A stretch of 6,124 nucleotides of DNA from an uncultured Pseudodesulfovibrio sp. (GCA_947259235.1 CAMYLL010000180.1:1-6124), one strand, 5' to 3'; positions 1 to 5,914 are shown, counted from the first letter of the stretch. A program made the numbers and translations. The notes: generated by a model from the letters alone, not told the origin.

Positions 1-579
1 TCAATGTCCGTCAAGGGCATGGAGCTGCCAGCCTACGACCCGCGCGGGGCATACGGCATGGCCCTGGCCTATGCCACCAGCACCCGGGGCGGCTGCCACC
101 TGCGCGCCTATCCCGTGAGCCATGAAATATTGCGCAAACCCGTGGCCACGGACCGCTTCAGCTTCAGCGGCAAGGCGCGCATCATCAAGCTGGCCGAGGA
201 CACCAACGCGGCCGTGGATTCCCTTGCCGCCTGCAAGTTCGTCTTCCTGGCGGCCGGGCTTGAGGAATATGCCCGGGCCTACACCGCCGTAACCGGCATC
301 CCCGCGTCCGGGCCGGACCTGATGGCCGCGGGCGAGCGCATATATTACAATGAAAGAATCATGAACGCACACAACGGATTCGACGGCTGCGACGACGACC
401 TGCCGCCGCGCTTCTTTGCCGAGGCAGGCTCCTCGGGCGGAGGCATTGAGGTGACGCCCATCGACCGGAACGCGTTCCTCGAAGCCCGGAGCAAATACTA
501 TCGCGTCCGGGGGCTGGACGACCAGGGAAGACCCACCCGGGAAACGGCCATGCGCCTTGGCCTGGAGCTGGATCGATGA
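1..579 (+). CDS. Aldehyde:ferredoxin oxidoreductase, C-terminal part (5' end outside window)
   Basis: This is the last 192 codons of a tungsten-pterin AOR-family enzyme, which oxidises aldehydes to carboxylic acids in the cytoplasm and passes electrons to ferredoxin. The frame is already open at base 1, and the first ATG (base 4) is internal: the family is usually around 600 residues and the visible start matches its middle. Recognisable family signatures are the 'KGMELPAYDPRG' stretch, 'GLAYATS..GGCHLR' (here ALAYATSTRGGCHLR), and 'DSLAAC' (bases 217-234). The Cys of DSLAAC corresponds to the last [4Fe-4S] ligand, within the D-x-x-G-x-C-type pterin/cluster loop. The 'GERIYYNERIMNAHNGF..DDDLPPRFF' end of the catalytic region follows. 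The other three cluster cysteines would lie upstream and are not visible. Its stop overlaps the next start (ATGA, 576-579). Substrate specificity cannot be read from this part. AOR assignment is firm; the exact subfamily is not. Confidence 0.93.
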   Translation, partial: SMSVKGMELPAYDPRGAYGMALAYATSTRGGCHLRAYPVSHEILRKPVATDRFSFSGKARIIKLAEDTNAAVDSLAACKFVFLAAGLEEYARAYTAVTGIPASGPDLMAAGERIYYNERIMNAHNGFDGCDDDLPPRFFAEAGSSGGGIEVTPIDRNAFLEARSKYYRVRGLDDQGRPTRETAMRLGLELDR

Positions 580-1781
580 AGACGCTGTGCGACAAGTACG
601 CCCGCAAACTGGTCGAACAGGGCTTGTGCGAGGCCGACACTGCGTTGGTTGGCGGGCTGGACGCCGAGCTCGAATGGAACCGCCATGACCCGCGCATCGC
701 CGTGCTGGCCCCGCTCTTCGACCTGCTGCCCATCAACTCGCTGGTCTTCGCCCCCCCGGCACAGCCATACGCCACCATCATCGACTGCCTGGCCAAACCC
801 GCTCCCGGCGCGCCGCCCATAGCATCCCTGCGCCCGGACGACACCGAAACCCGCACCTTTCTCCACGATATTCCCATCTGCACCGACTTTTCGGCCCCGG
901 CCATGGCCGCCGCCCTGTCCAGGCGCAAGGCCGCCATCATCCCGGGCCACGGCATCGTCTCCTGCGGAACCGTCAGCCCGGAGCAGGGATTCGTCCACTA
1001 TTCGTCCACTATCTTCGCCTGCTTCGTCCTCTTTTTCGGCCGTTATCTGGCCCAGGCGCGCCAGGGCGTCCCCGATGCCGAACTTCGCGCCGCCTTCGAG
1101 ACTGTGGTTCCCCGGCTGGCCCCGCCCCATGACGCACCGCCGAAGCTGAGCACCGCGCCCCTCGACTCCGAGGACGCCATCCTCGCGGCCATGGCCGAGG
1201 CGGGCCGCGCCGTGGTGGGCCATGGGCTGGTGGACTCGTTCTTCGGCAACATCTCCTGCCTGTTGGACGAGAACATATACATCAGCCAGACCGGAAGCTC
1301 CCTTGACGAGCTGGAGGGTTGCATCGACCGCTGCCCCATGGACGGCAGTTCCACCGCCGGGCTGACCGCCTCGTCCGAACTGACAGCCCACGAGGACGTC
1401 TACCGCCGGGCCGACGTCCGGTGCATCCTGCACGGCCACCCCCGGTTCTCCGTGATCATGTCCATGGACTGCGACCGAAACGACTGCGCCGACCGGGGCA
1501 AATGCCACCTCAAATGCACCCAGTGCCGGACCGTGGAAGGCATCCCCATCGTCCCGGGCGAGGTAGGAACCGGTCCCACCGGGCTGTGCAACACCCTGCC
1601 GCCCGCCCTGGCCTCTGCCGGAGCGGCCATCGTCCACGGCCACGGCCTCTTCACCTCGGGCCGGGACACCTTCGCCGATGCCTTTGCCACCCTCCTCGAT
1701 GCGGAAAACCGCTGCCGCCGGGAATACTTTCGTCGGCTCGACACCCTGCTTGGGAACACAGCCCTCCCTACCGACACTTGA
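576..1781 (+). CDS. Two-half class II aldolase/adducin-family protein with Cys-rich insertion
   Basis: A 401-residue cytoplasmic protein. Residues about 200-385 match the class II (zinc-type) aldolase/adducin fold of the fuculose-1-phosphate aldolase kind. Visible are GNIS (224-227), TGSSLDEL (239-246) for phosphate or substrate binding, SSE (266-268) with the probable catalytic Glu268, the metal pair HGH (286-288), and a third probable ligand in HGHGLFTSG (354-362). Residues about 40-160 look like a second, degenerate copy: they keep the IPGHGIVSCG turn (122-131) but have FAPP where HxHP is expected, and no SSE. Between HGH and the last His is a cysteine cluster, Cys299, 304, 310, 314 and 317. 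The ATG overlaps the AOR stop and has a GGAG eight bases upstream (564-567), so translation is probably coupled to AOR. By analogy it would cleave a sugar phosphate to a C3 unit plus an aldehyde, which AOR could oxidise. That pairing is inference. The family call is confident, the substrate unknown. Confidence 0.85.
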   Translation: MKTLCDKYARKLVEQGLCEADTALVGGLDAELEWNRHDPRIAVLAPLFDLLPINSLVFAPPAQPYATIIDCLAKPAPGAPPIASLRPDDTETRTFLHDIPICTDFSAPAMAAALSRRKAAIIPGHGIVSCGTVSPEQGFVHYSSTIFACFVLFFGRYLAQARQGVPDAELRAAFETVVPRLAPPHDAPPKLSTAPLDSEDAILAAMAEAGRAVVGHGLVDSFFGNISCLLDENIYISQTGSSLDELEGCIDRCPMDGSSTAGLTASSELTAHEDVYRRADVRCILHGHPRFSVIMSMDCDRNDCADRGKCHLKCTQCRTVEGIPIVPGEVGTGPTGLCNTLPPALASAGAAIVHGHGLFTSGRDTFADAFATLLDAENRCRREYFRRLDTLLGNTALPTDT

Positions 1782-1806
1782 CATATCCGCAAAAGCGGAT
1801 ATGTGT
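1778..1806 (+). promoter_or_regulatory. Probable arsR-acr3 promoter
   Basis: A perfect TTGACA -35 hexamer lies at 1778-1783 and overlaps the aldolase stop codon. Sixteen to seventeen bases downstream are weak -10 candidates (tatgtg at 1800-1805 or atgtgt at 1801-1806, about three of six matches). Transcription would start near 1812, which is the A of the arsR ATG. The -35 match is clear; the -10 is poor, so the call rests partly on the overlapping inverted repeat and the gene order. Confidence 0.55.
1781..1804. promoter_or_regulatory. ArsR operator: perfect 10-bp inverted repeat
   Basis: The arms acatatccgc (1781-1790) and gcggatatgt (1795-1804) are exact reverse complements separated by AAAA. 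The site sits between the -35 hexamer and the arsR start, so bound dimer would block RNA polymerase. ArsR/SmtB repressors typically bind imperfect 12-2-12-type or similar palindromes at their own promoters and leave on binding As(III) or Sb(III). Autoregulation of arsR and acr3 is inferred from position. It is not an intrinsic terminator, since no T-run follows on either strand. Confidence 0.8.
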
Positions 1807-1811
1807 GAGTC

Positions 1812-2168
1812 ATGAATAGGCTCGCGGCGCAATTCAAGGGGATTTCCGATCCCATCCGGCTGAGGATACTCAATCTCCTGGCTCACGGAGAACTCTGTGT
1901 CTGCGACCTTATCGCCATCCTGAACCTTCCCCAGTCAACCATATCCAGACACCTGGGCTGCCTTCGCAAACACGGCTGGGTCATGGCCAGACGCAGCGGG
2001 AAATGGATGCACTACCAGCGTCCGCCGCAGCCGCCCCCTTTCCAGGCCGACCTCTTTTCACTGCTCGACAAGGAATGCATCACCGATGACCAGGCCAGGG
2101 CCGATTCAAACGCCCTGGCCGCCAGACTCGCGGACGGAGGCTCCTCCTGCGGCCGCGACTGCTCATGA
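1812..2168 (+). CDS. arsR: ArsR/SmtB-family arsenic-responsive repressor
   Basis: A 118-residue winged-helix repressor. It has an N-terminal '[15 protein letters not shown]' helix typical of the family (9-23), the ELCVCDL metal box (27-33) with Cys29 and Cys31 matching the CVC As(III) site of E. coli-type ArsR, and the recognition helix [15 protein letters not shown] (41-55). The wing is [12 protein letters not shown] (58-69). Extra thiols, Cys50 and a C-terminal CGRDC (113-117), could supply a third arsenic ligand. This is inference. The ATG at 1812 is the first possible start because an in-frame TGA lies at 1806-1808. No proper Shine-Dalgarno precedes it: the only GAG is two bases away, suggesting leaderless translation. 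Its stop region overlaps the acr3 ribosome-binding site, so the two form one operon. Confidence 0.93.
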   Translation: MNRLAAQFKGISDPIRLRILNLLAHGELCVCDLIAILNLPQSTISRHLGCLRKHGWVMARRSGKWMHYQRPPQPPPFQADLFSLLDKECITDDQARADSNALAARLADGGSSCGRDCS

Positions 2169-2172
2169 GGAG
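2166..2172 (+). promoter_or_regulatory. Ribosome-binding site that sets the acr3 start
   Basis: TGAGGAG at 2166-2172 lies seven bases before the ATG at 2180 and includes the arsR stop codon (2166-2168). An earlier in-frame ATG at 2165 overlaps arsR by ATGA but has no comparable site upstream. The 2180 start is therefore preferred, and translation of acr3 is probably coupled to the end of arsR. Confidence 0.75.
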
Positions 2173-2179
2173 TCCGACC

Positions 2180-3268
2180 ATGGCCGAAATCAAACGCCTC
2201 TCCTTTCTCGACCGTTTTCTTACCCTCTGGATATTCCTGGCAATGTTCATCGGCGTCACGGCAGGCTCCCTGGCGCCGGGAATCAAGGACACCATCAACC
2301 TCTTCCAGGTCGGCACGACGAACATCCCCATTGCCGTGGGCCTTATCCTGATGATGTATCCCCCCCTGGCCAAAGTGCGGTACGAGGAGTTGCCCCGGGT
2401 GTTCCGCAACTACCGCGTGCTCGGGCTTTCCCTGGTCCAGAACTGGGTCATCGGCCCCCTGCTCATGTTCGGGCTTGCCATCGCGTTTCTCTCGGGCCAC
2501 CACGAGTACATGGTCGGCCTGATCCTCATAGGGCTGGCGCGCTGCATCGCCATGGTCATCGTCTGGAACGATCTGGCCGACGGCGATACGGAATACTGCG
2601 CCGGCCTGGTGGCCTTCAACTCCATCTTCCAGGTGCTTTTCTTCTCGGTATACGCCTATGTCTTCATCACGGTGCTGCCCGGCTGGTTCGGCCTGGAGAG
2701 CGTGGTGGTTGATATCTCCATGGCCCAGATCGCCCAGTCCGTCTTCATCTACCTGGGCATCCCCTTCCTGGCGGGCATGGCGTCCCGCTTCATCGGGCTG
2801 AAGCTCAAGGGACGGGAGTGGTACGAGGAGACATTCGTCCCGGCCATCGCGCCGCTGACTCTGGTCTTCCTGCTCTTCACCATCCTGATCATGTTCTCCC
2901 TCAAGGGCGAATACATCGTCCAGCTGCCGTTTGACGTGCTGCGCATCGCCCTGCCCCTGTGCATTTACTTCCTGGCCATGTTCCTGATCTCGTTCTATCT
3001 CTCGGCACGGGTCGGGGCCACCTACGAGCAGTCCGCCACCCTCTCATTCACCGCCGCGTCCAACAACTTCGAGCTGGCCATTGCCGTGGCCATCGCGGTG
3101 TTCGGCATCGACTCGGGGGTGGCGTTTGCCGCGGTCATCGGCCCGCTGGTGGAGGTCCCGGTGCTTATCGGGCTGGTGGGCGTGGCCCTGCGGATTCGCG
3201 CGCGCTACTTTCCCCATGCCGTGCGCACCCCCACCGGGGTCTGCCACCTGACGTGCAAGCCGGAGTAG
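2180..3268 (+). CDS. acr3: Acr3-type arsenite efflux permease
   Basis: A 362-residue inner-membrane carrier of the BASS superfamily that exports arsenite As(III), driven by the membrane potential or proton gradient. About ten hydrophobic segments run from residue 13 to 338. Family signatures are [13 protein letters not shown] (58-70), [13 protein letters not shown] (118-130) with Cys122, [16 protein letters not shown] (294-309) and [12 protein letters not shown] (321-332) with Glu325. The Cys and the Glu correspond to residues shown to be essential in studied Acr3 pumps. Length is normal for bacterial Acr3 (about 350). The tail carries an additional CHLTC (355-359) that may bind As(III) near the membrane face; that is inference. 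The start at 2180 rests on a strong Shine-Dalgarno; starting at 2165 would add five residues. No arsenate reductase gene follows, so arsenate would have to be reduced elsewhere or by another route. Confidence 0.95.
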   Translation: MAEIKRLSFLDRFLTLWIFLAMFIGVTAGSLAPGIKDTINLFQVGTTNIPIAVGLILMMYPPLAKVRYEELPRVFRNYRVLGLSLVQNWVIGPLLMFGLAIAFLSGHHEYMVGLILIGLARCIAMVIVWNDLADGDTEYCAGLVAFNSIFQVLFFSVYAYVFITVLPGWFGLESVVVDISMAQIAQSVFIYLGIPFLAGMASRFIGLKLKGREWYEETFVPAIAPLTLVFLLFTILIMFSLKGEYIVQLPFDVLRIALPLCIYFLAMFLISFYLSARVGATYEQSATLSFTAASNNFELAIAVAIAVFGIDSGVAFAAVIGPLVEVPVLIGLVGVALRIRARYFPHAVRTPTGVCHLTCKPE

Positions 3269-3302
3269 ACGGGTGCGCCGCCGTGGGGTAGATTCCCCGG
3301 CC

Positions 3303-4202
3303 ATGAGCACCCAAAAGACAAACAGGAGCAAGGCCGCTCCGATCCTGTGGTTTCTGCTGATCGTTTTCGCGGCCACATGGTCCGTTGAGTATTCCCTGAT
3401 CCGAAGCGGCATCCGCTTCGACACGGAATATTCACTGTACACGCCCACCCTGTGGCTGCTGGCGACCATGTGGATTCCCGGCCTTGCCGCGCTGCTCGTC
3501 ACCGCCTTTGCAGAGGGAGCCGCGCCCCGGCGGCTGGCCGCCGCCCTGAGTCTGCGCCCGGGGCAGGCCGGGCCGTATTTTCTCTGCGCGCTCCTCGTCC
3601 CCATGGTCTTCGCCGTCATATACGCCGTCAGCTGGGGAGCCGGATTCGCCACGCCGGACTGGACCCTGCACGCCCTGGCCCAGGCGTCCGACGACCCGCA
3701 GAGCGTGAACGCGACCTCGCTTTTCACGGTCATGCTTCCCGCCTCCATGCTCCTGGGACCGGCCATCCAGTTTGTCTTCGCCCTGGGCGAGGAGTTGGGC
3801 TGGCGCGGCTTCCTGCTCCCCAGGCTGATGATGCTGGGCAAGCTCAGGGCGTACCTCATCCTCGGTCGTGCCTGGGGTTTGTGGCACGCGCCCCTCATCC
3901 TCGTGGGTTTCAACTACCCCGGCCATCCCATTGCAGGCATCGCCATGATGTGCGTGGTGACCACGGCCTTCGGCCTGTTCATCAACGAGATGTTCCTGCA
4001 CTACCGATCCGTCCTGCTCGCGGCCTTCATCCATGCCGCGGTCAACGCCCAGGCCCAGGGCATCTGGATGTGGCTCTTTCAGGATACGGACCCGCTGCTT
4101 GGCGGCGGTTTCGGGCTGACGGGCGCGCTGGTCTGGCTGGCCGTCGGCGCGTTCTGCGCCCGCACCCTCAGGCGAAGCCGGGCCGGGCGCCCCCCTTTCT
4201 GA
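3303..4202 (+). CDS. CPBP-family (CAAX/Abi-like) intramembrane glutamic protease
   Basis: A 299-residue polytopic membrane protein. The CPBP/Abi motifs are complete. Motif 1, EELGWRGFLLP (163-173), contains the paired glutamates and Arg168. Motif 2, WGLWHAPL (191-198), contains His195. Motif 3, FIHAAVNA (242-249), contains His244 and Asn248. These form the catalytic site in Rce1-type proteases and their bacterial relatives. About seven to eight hydrophobic segments are visible (13-35, 48-70, 90-112, 140-162, 185-202, 210-230, 235-258, 270-285). The substrate is unknown; bacterial members have been linked to bacteriocin immunity, protein processing and stress. The start at 3303 (MSTQK) gives a normal hydrophilic leader. 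It lacks a good ribosome-binding site. A GTG at 3273 would add ten residues and cannot be excluded. It lies 34 bp after acr3 and could be co-transcribed, but a link to arsenic is not established. Confidence 0.88.
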   Translation: MSTQKTNRSKAAPILWFLLIVFAATWSVEYSLIRSGIRFDTEYSLYTPTLWLLATMWIPGLAALLVTAFAEGAAPRRLAAALSLRPGQAGPYFLCALLVPMVFAVIYAVSWGAGFATPDWTLHALAQASDDPQSVNATSLFTVMLPASMLLGPAIQFVFALGEELGWRGFLLPRLMMLGKLRAYLILGRAWGLWHAPLILVGFNYPGHPIAGIAMMCVVTTAFGLFINEMFLHYRSVLLAAFIHAAVNAQAQGIWMWLFQDTDPLLGGGFGLTGALVWLAVGAFCARTLRRSRAGRPPF

Positions 4203-4255
4203 CCCAGCTTTACTCCGGATTTGGAGGAAGAGCCGGACAACAACCGCATACAACG

Positions 4256-4280
4256 AAAAAGCCCCCGCTCTCGCGGGGGC
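4256..4280 (-). terminator. Intrinsic terminator, best read on the minus strand
   Basis: A perfect 8-bp GC-rich stem, gcccccgc (4261-4268) and gcgggggc (4273-4280), has a four-base loop. On the minus strand it is followed by TTTTT (complement of 4256-4260), the classic form for genes transcribed from the right. On the plus strand only tgttcg follows, although the stem can be extended imperfectly outwards to cg...cg (4254-4286). It sits between convergent genes, 53 bp past the CPBP stop, so it may serve both directions. Confidence 0.85.
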
Positions 4281-4581
4281 TGTTCGAAAATTTCCGTCTG
4301 GAGGTTGCCGAGTAACAATGCCTCAGCCAAAGGATTCCTGTTTGTTGGGTGTTGCCTGAAAACGCTTCCGATTCTCTGAATCCGGGTTGAGTTTGGCGTT
4401 ACCTGGTAAACTTTCCTTTGCTCTTGACTCCACCATACGCCACCTGTTCGGCAGTGCAAGAATTATTTTATCAATCAGGCAAACTTTTACGCAAAGTATC
4501 AGCACGGCCACAGCCACGGCAAGAGGCTGTAAAGACAGACTTTTCACAAATCACGAACATACCTCTCGCCAGGCTCAACGG
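4281..4581. other. Lower-GC intergenic stretch without a confident gene
   Basis: About 300 bp between the terminator and the GlsB-family gene, visibly richer in A+T than the flanking coding DNA. A minus-strand frame from GTG 4547 to the stop at 4323 would encode 74 residues with a hydrophobic N-terminal half. Its third codon positions are not GC-biased like neighbouring genes, and no Shine-Dalgarno is placed correctly: gagaggt lies about 13 bases away. It is therefore not called as a gene. Short palindromes are present, gattc-tct-gaatc (4370-4382) and ttacctggtaa (4399-4409). A minus-strand TAAAAT-like -10 is possible around 4465-4472, with no good partner -35. I see no tRNA or repeat array. 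Confidence 0.5.
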
Positions 4582-4821
4582 CTAGCTCTTGATCAACCTG
4601 ATCAGGAAAAGCAAAATGACGGCTCCGGCCGTGGCCATGAGCAAAGAGCCGAGGAGGCTCGTGCTGTGAAAGCCCAGGACGCCGAAGGTGAAGCCGCCCA
4701 CCACGGCGCCCACCACGCCCACGACCAGATTGCCCACCAGGCCGAACCCGCCGCCCGTGGTGATTTTTCCGGCCAGAAATCCAGCCACAAGACCTATAAG
4801 CAAAAATCCGATGATCCCCAT
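4582..4821 (-). CDS. GlsB/YeaQ/YmgE-family small membrane protein
   Basis: A 79-residue, glycine-rich, very hydrophobic protein of the transglycosylase-associated (GlsB/YeaQ/YmgE) family. The N-terminal MGIIGFLLIGLVAGFLAGKI pattern, the GGFGLVGNLVVGVVGAVVGG block (23-43) and the last membrane segment (57-76) match the family's three-helix layout and usual length of about 80 residues. Despite the old name it has no catalytic domain. Members are often induced by envelope or acid stress, and their molecular role is unclear. The start is supported by AAGGAG (4833-4828 on the minus strand) six bases upstream. It begins 27 bp after the stop of the solute-binding protein gene, so co-transcription is possible, and the terminator at 4256-4280 lies about 300 bp downstream. 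Confidence 0.9.
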   Translation of the reverse strand: MGIIGFLLIGLVAGFLAGKITTGGGFGLVGNLVVGVVGAVVGGFTFGVLGFHSTSLLGSLLMATAGAVILLFLIRLIKS

Positions 4822-4848
4822 GTGTGTCTCCTTGGTATGCAGGGCCGG

Positions 4849-5607
4849 TCAATCGACCCCATATTGTTTGCGTATGCGCTCAAGCTCCCCGGACTGCCGC
4901 AACCGTCTCAACCCTTCGGAAAATATGTGCGCATATTCCTGCGAATGCGGATTGGCGGGTGAAAAGGCAATGAAGAGCGGCGTCCGCTCCTCAAGACAGC
5001 CTGCCAACCGCAGGGCCGCGCCCTCCCCCTGTGCCCGCAACAGCCAGCCCAGAACCCGAGGGTCCTCTGCCAGCACGTCGATCATCCCCAGGCGAACGCG
5101 CCGAACGTTACGTGACAAGGCATTGTCGCCGTGCATAAACGCCACCCGTCCCGTATACCGGTTACGGTTGACATAGTCGTCCAGCGCACCCGAATAGTGA
5201 TACCCGGCGATGACGCCGAGGGAGACGTTCCTCAGTGATTCAAGGTTCTTGTATATCCAATGACTGGATCGGCTGGAGAAGAAACAGGTGGCCTGATCGT
5301 TGATCGGTTCGACCGGGTAGACGAAGTCCGGCGCGTCGTCCCGCGTGGCATCGACTATGGCGTCGAAGCCTCCGCTCCGGGTTTCGTCGATGGCGCGCTT
5401 CCAATTAACGGGCATGAAGGAAACCGAATGCCCGGCCTCCTCAAATATCATCCTGGCAATATCCACCGAGATGCCCTCGCGTCCGGTCTTGATCGGATCG
5501 CAGATGTACGGACACCAGTAATCGCTGGCCAGGACGATGGTTTCAGCCCGAGCCGGTGCGGACAGACAGAGCAGGGTGAGGATGAGAAACAGACCCAGGG
5601 CCTTCAT
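4849..5607 (-). CDS. Orphan periplasmic solute-binding protein (SBP family 3)
   Basis: A 252-residue exported protein. A signal peptide (1-21, cut predicted at ARA|E) precedes a family 3 solute-binding fold. Visible motifs are DYWCPYICDP near the binding cleft (29-38), EGISVDIARMIFEEAG (44-59), GGFDAIVDATRDD (79-91) at the hinge strand, and SLGVIAGYHYSG (129-140) opening the second lobe. The end, RLRQSGELERIRKQYG (235-250), is characteristic. The usual T-x-x-R that grips the amino-acid carboxylate is altered: T88-R89-D-D-A-P replaces T-x-E-R. The ligand may therefore not be an ordinary amino acid. The mature protein has four cysteines (32, 36, 108, 204), which could form disulfides. No permease or ATPase gene adjoins it, so it may be a free-standing sensor or binding protein. 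The ATG at 5607 has GGGAG just upstream and begins the signal peptide; an open frame continues further upstream but shows no signal or homology. Confidence 0.88.
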   Translation of the reverse strand: MKALGLFLILTLLCLSAPARAETIVLASDYWCPYICDPIKTGREGISVDIARMIFEEAGHSVSFMPVNWKRAIDETRSGGFDAIVDATRDDAPDFVYPVEPINDQATCFFSSRSSHWIYKNLESLRNVSLGVIAGYHYSGALDDYVNRNRYTGRVAFMHGDNALSRNVRRVRLGMIDVLAEDPRVLGWLLRAQGEGAALRLAGCLEERTPLFIAFSPANPHSQEYAHIFSEGLRRLRQSGELERIRKQYGVD

Positions 5608-5692
5608 TGATCTCCCGCGAGGACTGCACACCGCCCGCCCAGCGCGAGGAGATTCCCCACACGTCCGGGCCGAAGCGGCGGCACAGAGGGCT

Positions 5693-5848
5693 CTACAGTT
5701 TTTCGAAGTATTCCTTCTCGGCTCCGCACTGGGGGCAGACCCAATCCTCGGGCAGATCCTCGAACGCGGTCCCGATGGCGATATTGTGCTCGGGGTCTCC
5801 CTCGGCAGGGTTATACACATAGCCGCACGGGCATTCCCATTTATCCAT
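5693..5848 (-). CDS. Rubredoxin with a C-x-C first knuckle
   Basis: A 51-residue iron-sulfur electron carrier of the cytoplasm. Family features are Tyr10-Val-Tyr12 (GYVY), AEGDPEHN (15-22), the [17 protein letters not shown] block (26-42) with Cys38 and Cys41, and the acidic KEYFEKL tail. The first iron-binding loop reads ECPCGY: Cys6 and Cys8 are separated by one residue instead of the canonical two (C-x-x-C-G-Y). The reading is unambiguous in the DNA. Rubredoxins pass electrons to rubrerythrin, superoxide reductase or oxygen-reducing flavoproteins in anaerobes; no such partner is visible here. I recall C-x-C spacing being reported for a rubredoxin-like protein of Desulfovibrio, but cannot confirm it. 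The start at 5848 is set by GGAGGGAG (5862-5855) six bases upstream; the open frame continues upstream without meaning. The next gene on this strand starts 85 bp downstream. Confidence 0.95.
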   Translation of the reverse strand: MDKWECPCGYVYNPAEGDPEHNIAIGTAFEDLPEDWVCPQCGAEKEYFEKL

Positions 5849-5886
5849 GATTTGCTCCCTCCATGGTTTCAGTTCATATTCAATAA

Positions 5887-5914
5887 AAGATACCACAATC
5901 GGCACGGGATACAA
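5887..5914 (-). promoter_or_regulatory. Candidate promoter for the rubredoxin gene
   Basis: On the minus strand, TTGTAT (5914-5909) and TATCTT (5892-5887) are spaced 16 bases apart in an A+T-rich patch 39 bp upstream of the rubredoxin start. The matches to a sigma-70 consensus are moderate (three and four of six). Just upstream, aagca-N5-tgctt (5913-5927) is a weak inverted repeat that could be a regulator site. Both are tentative. Confidence 0.3.

Noticed and set aside
1781..1804. Reading the inverted repeat as a terminator for the aldolase gene.
   Set aside because: The stem is followed by no T-run on either strand and its position within a TTGACA-led promoter fits an operator better.
498..1886. 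A long open frame (462 codons) on the minus strand opposite the AOR end and the aldolase.
   Set aside because: It is a shadow of GC-rich coding: its translation is low-complexity Gly/Val/Arg-rich with no family motif, while the plus strand shows clear family signatures.
2165..2179. The upstream ATG of acr3 that overlaps arsR by ATGA.
   Set aside because: The ATG at 2180 has a far better ribosome-binding site at ideal spacing, and the extra five residues add no family feature.
3432..4253. A minus-strand open frame opposite the CPBP gene, and a plus-strand shifted frame in the same area.
   Set aside because: Both translations are compositionally biased (Gly, Arg, Gln or Pro, His) and lack hydrophobic order; the CPBP frame has all three catalytic motifs.
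4320..4420. Possible tRNA or structured RNA suggested by gattc-tct-gaatc and ccgggtt segments.
   Set aside because: No acceptor stem, T-loop GGTTCGA pattern or CCA-type end can be assembled around them.
4387..5176. Plus-strand open frames across the GlsB and solute-binding genes.
   Set aside because: They are out-of-frame complements of well-supported minus-strand genes and match no family I recognise.
5608..5820. An N-terminal extension of the solute-binding protein reaching into the rubredoxin gene.
   Set aside because: It would bury the signal peptide 71 residues inside the protein and overlap the rubredoxin gene; the ATG at 5607 has a ribosome-binding site.
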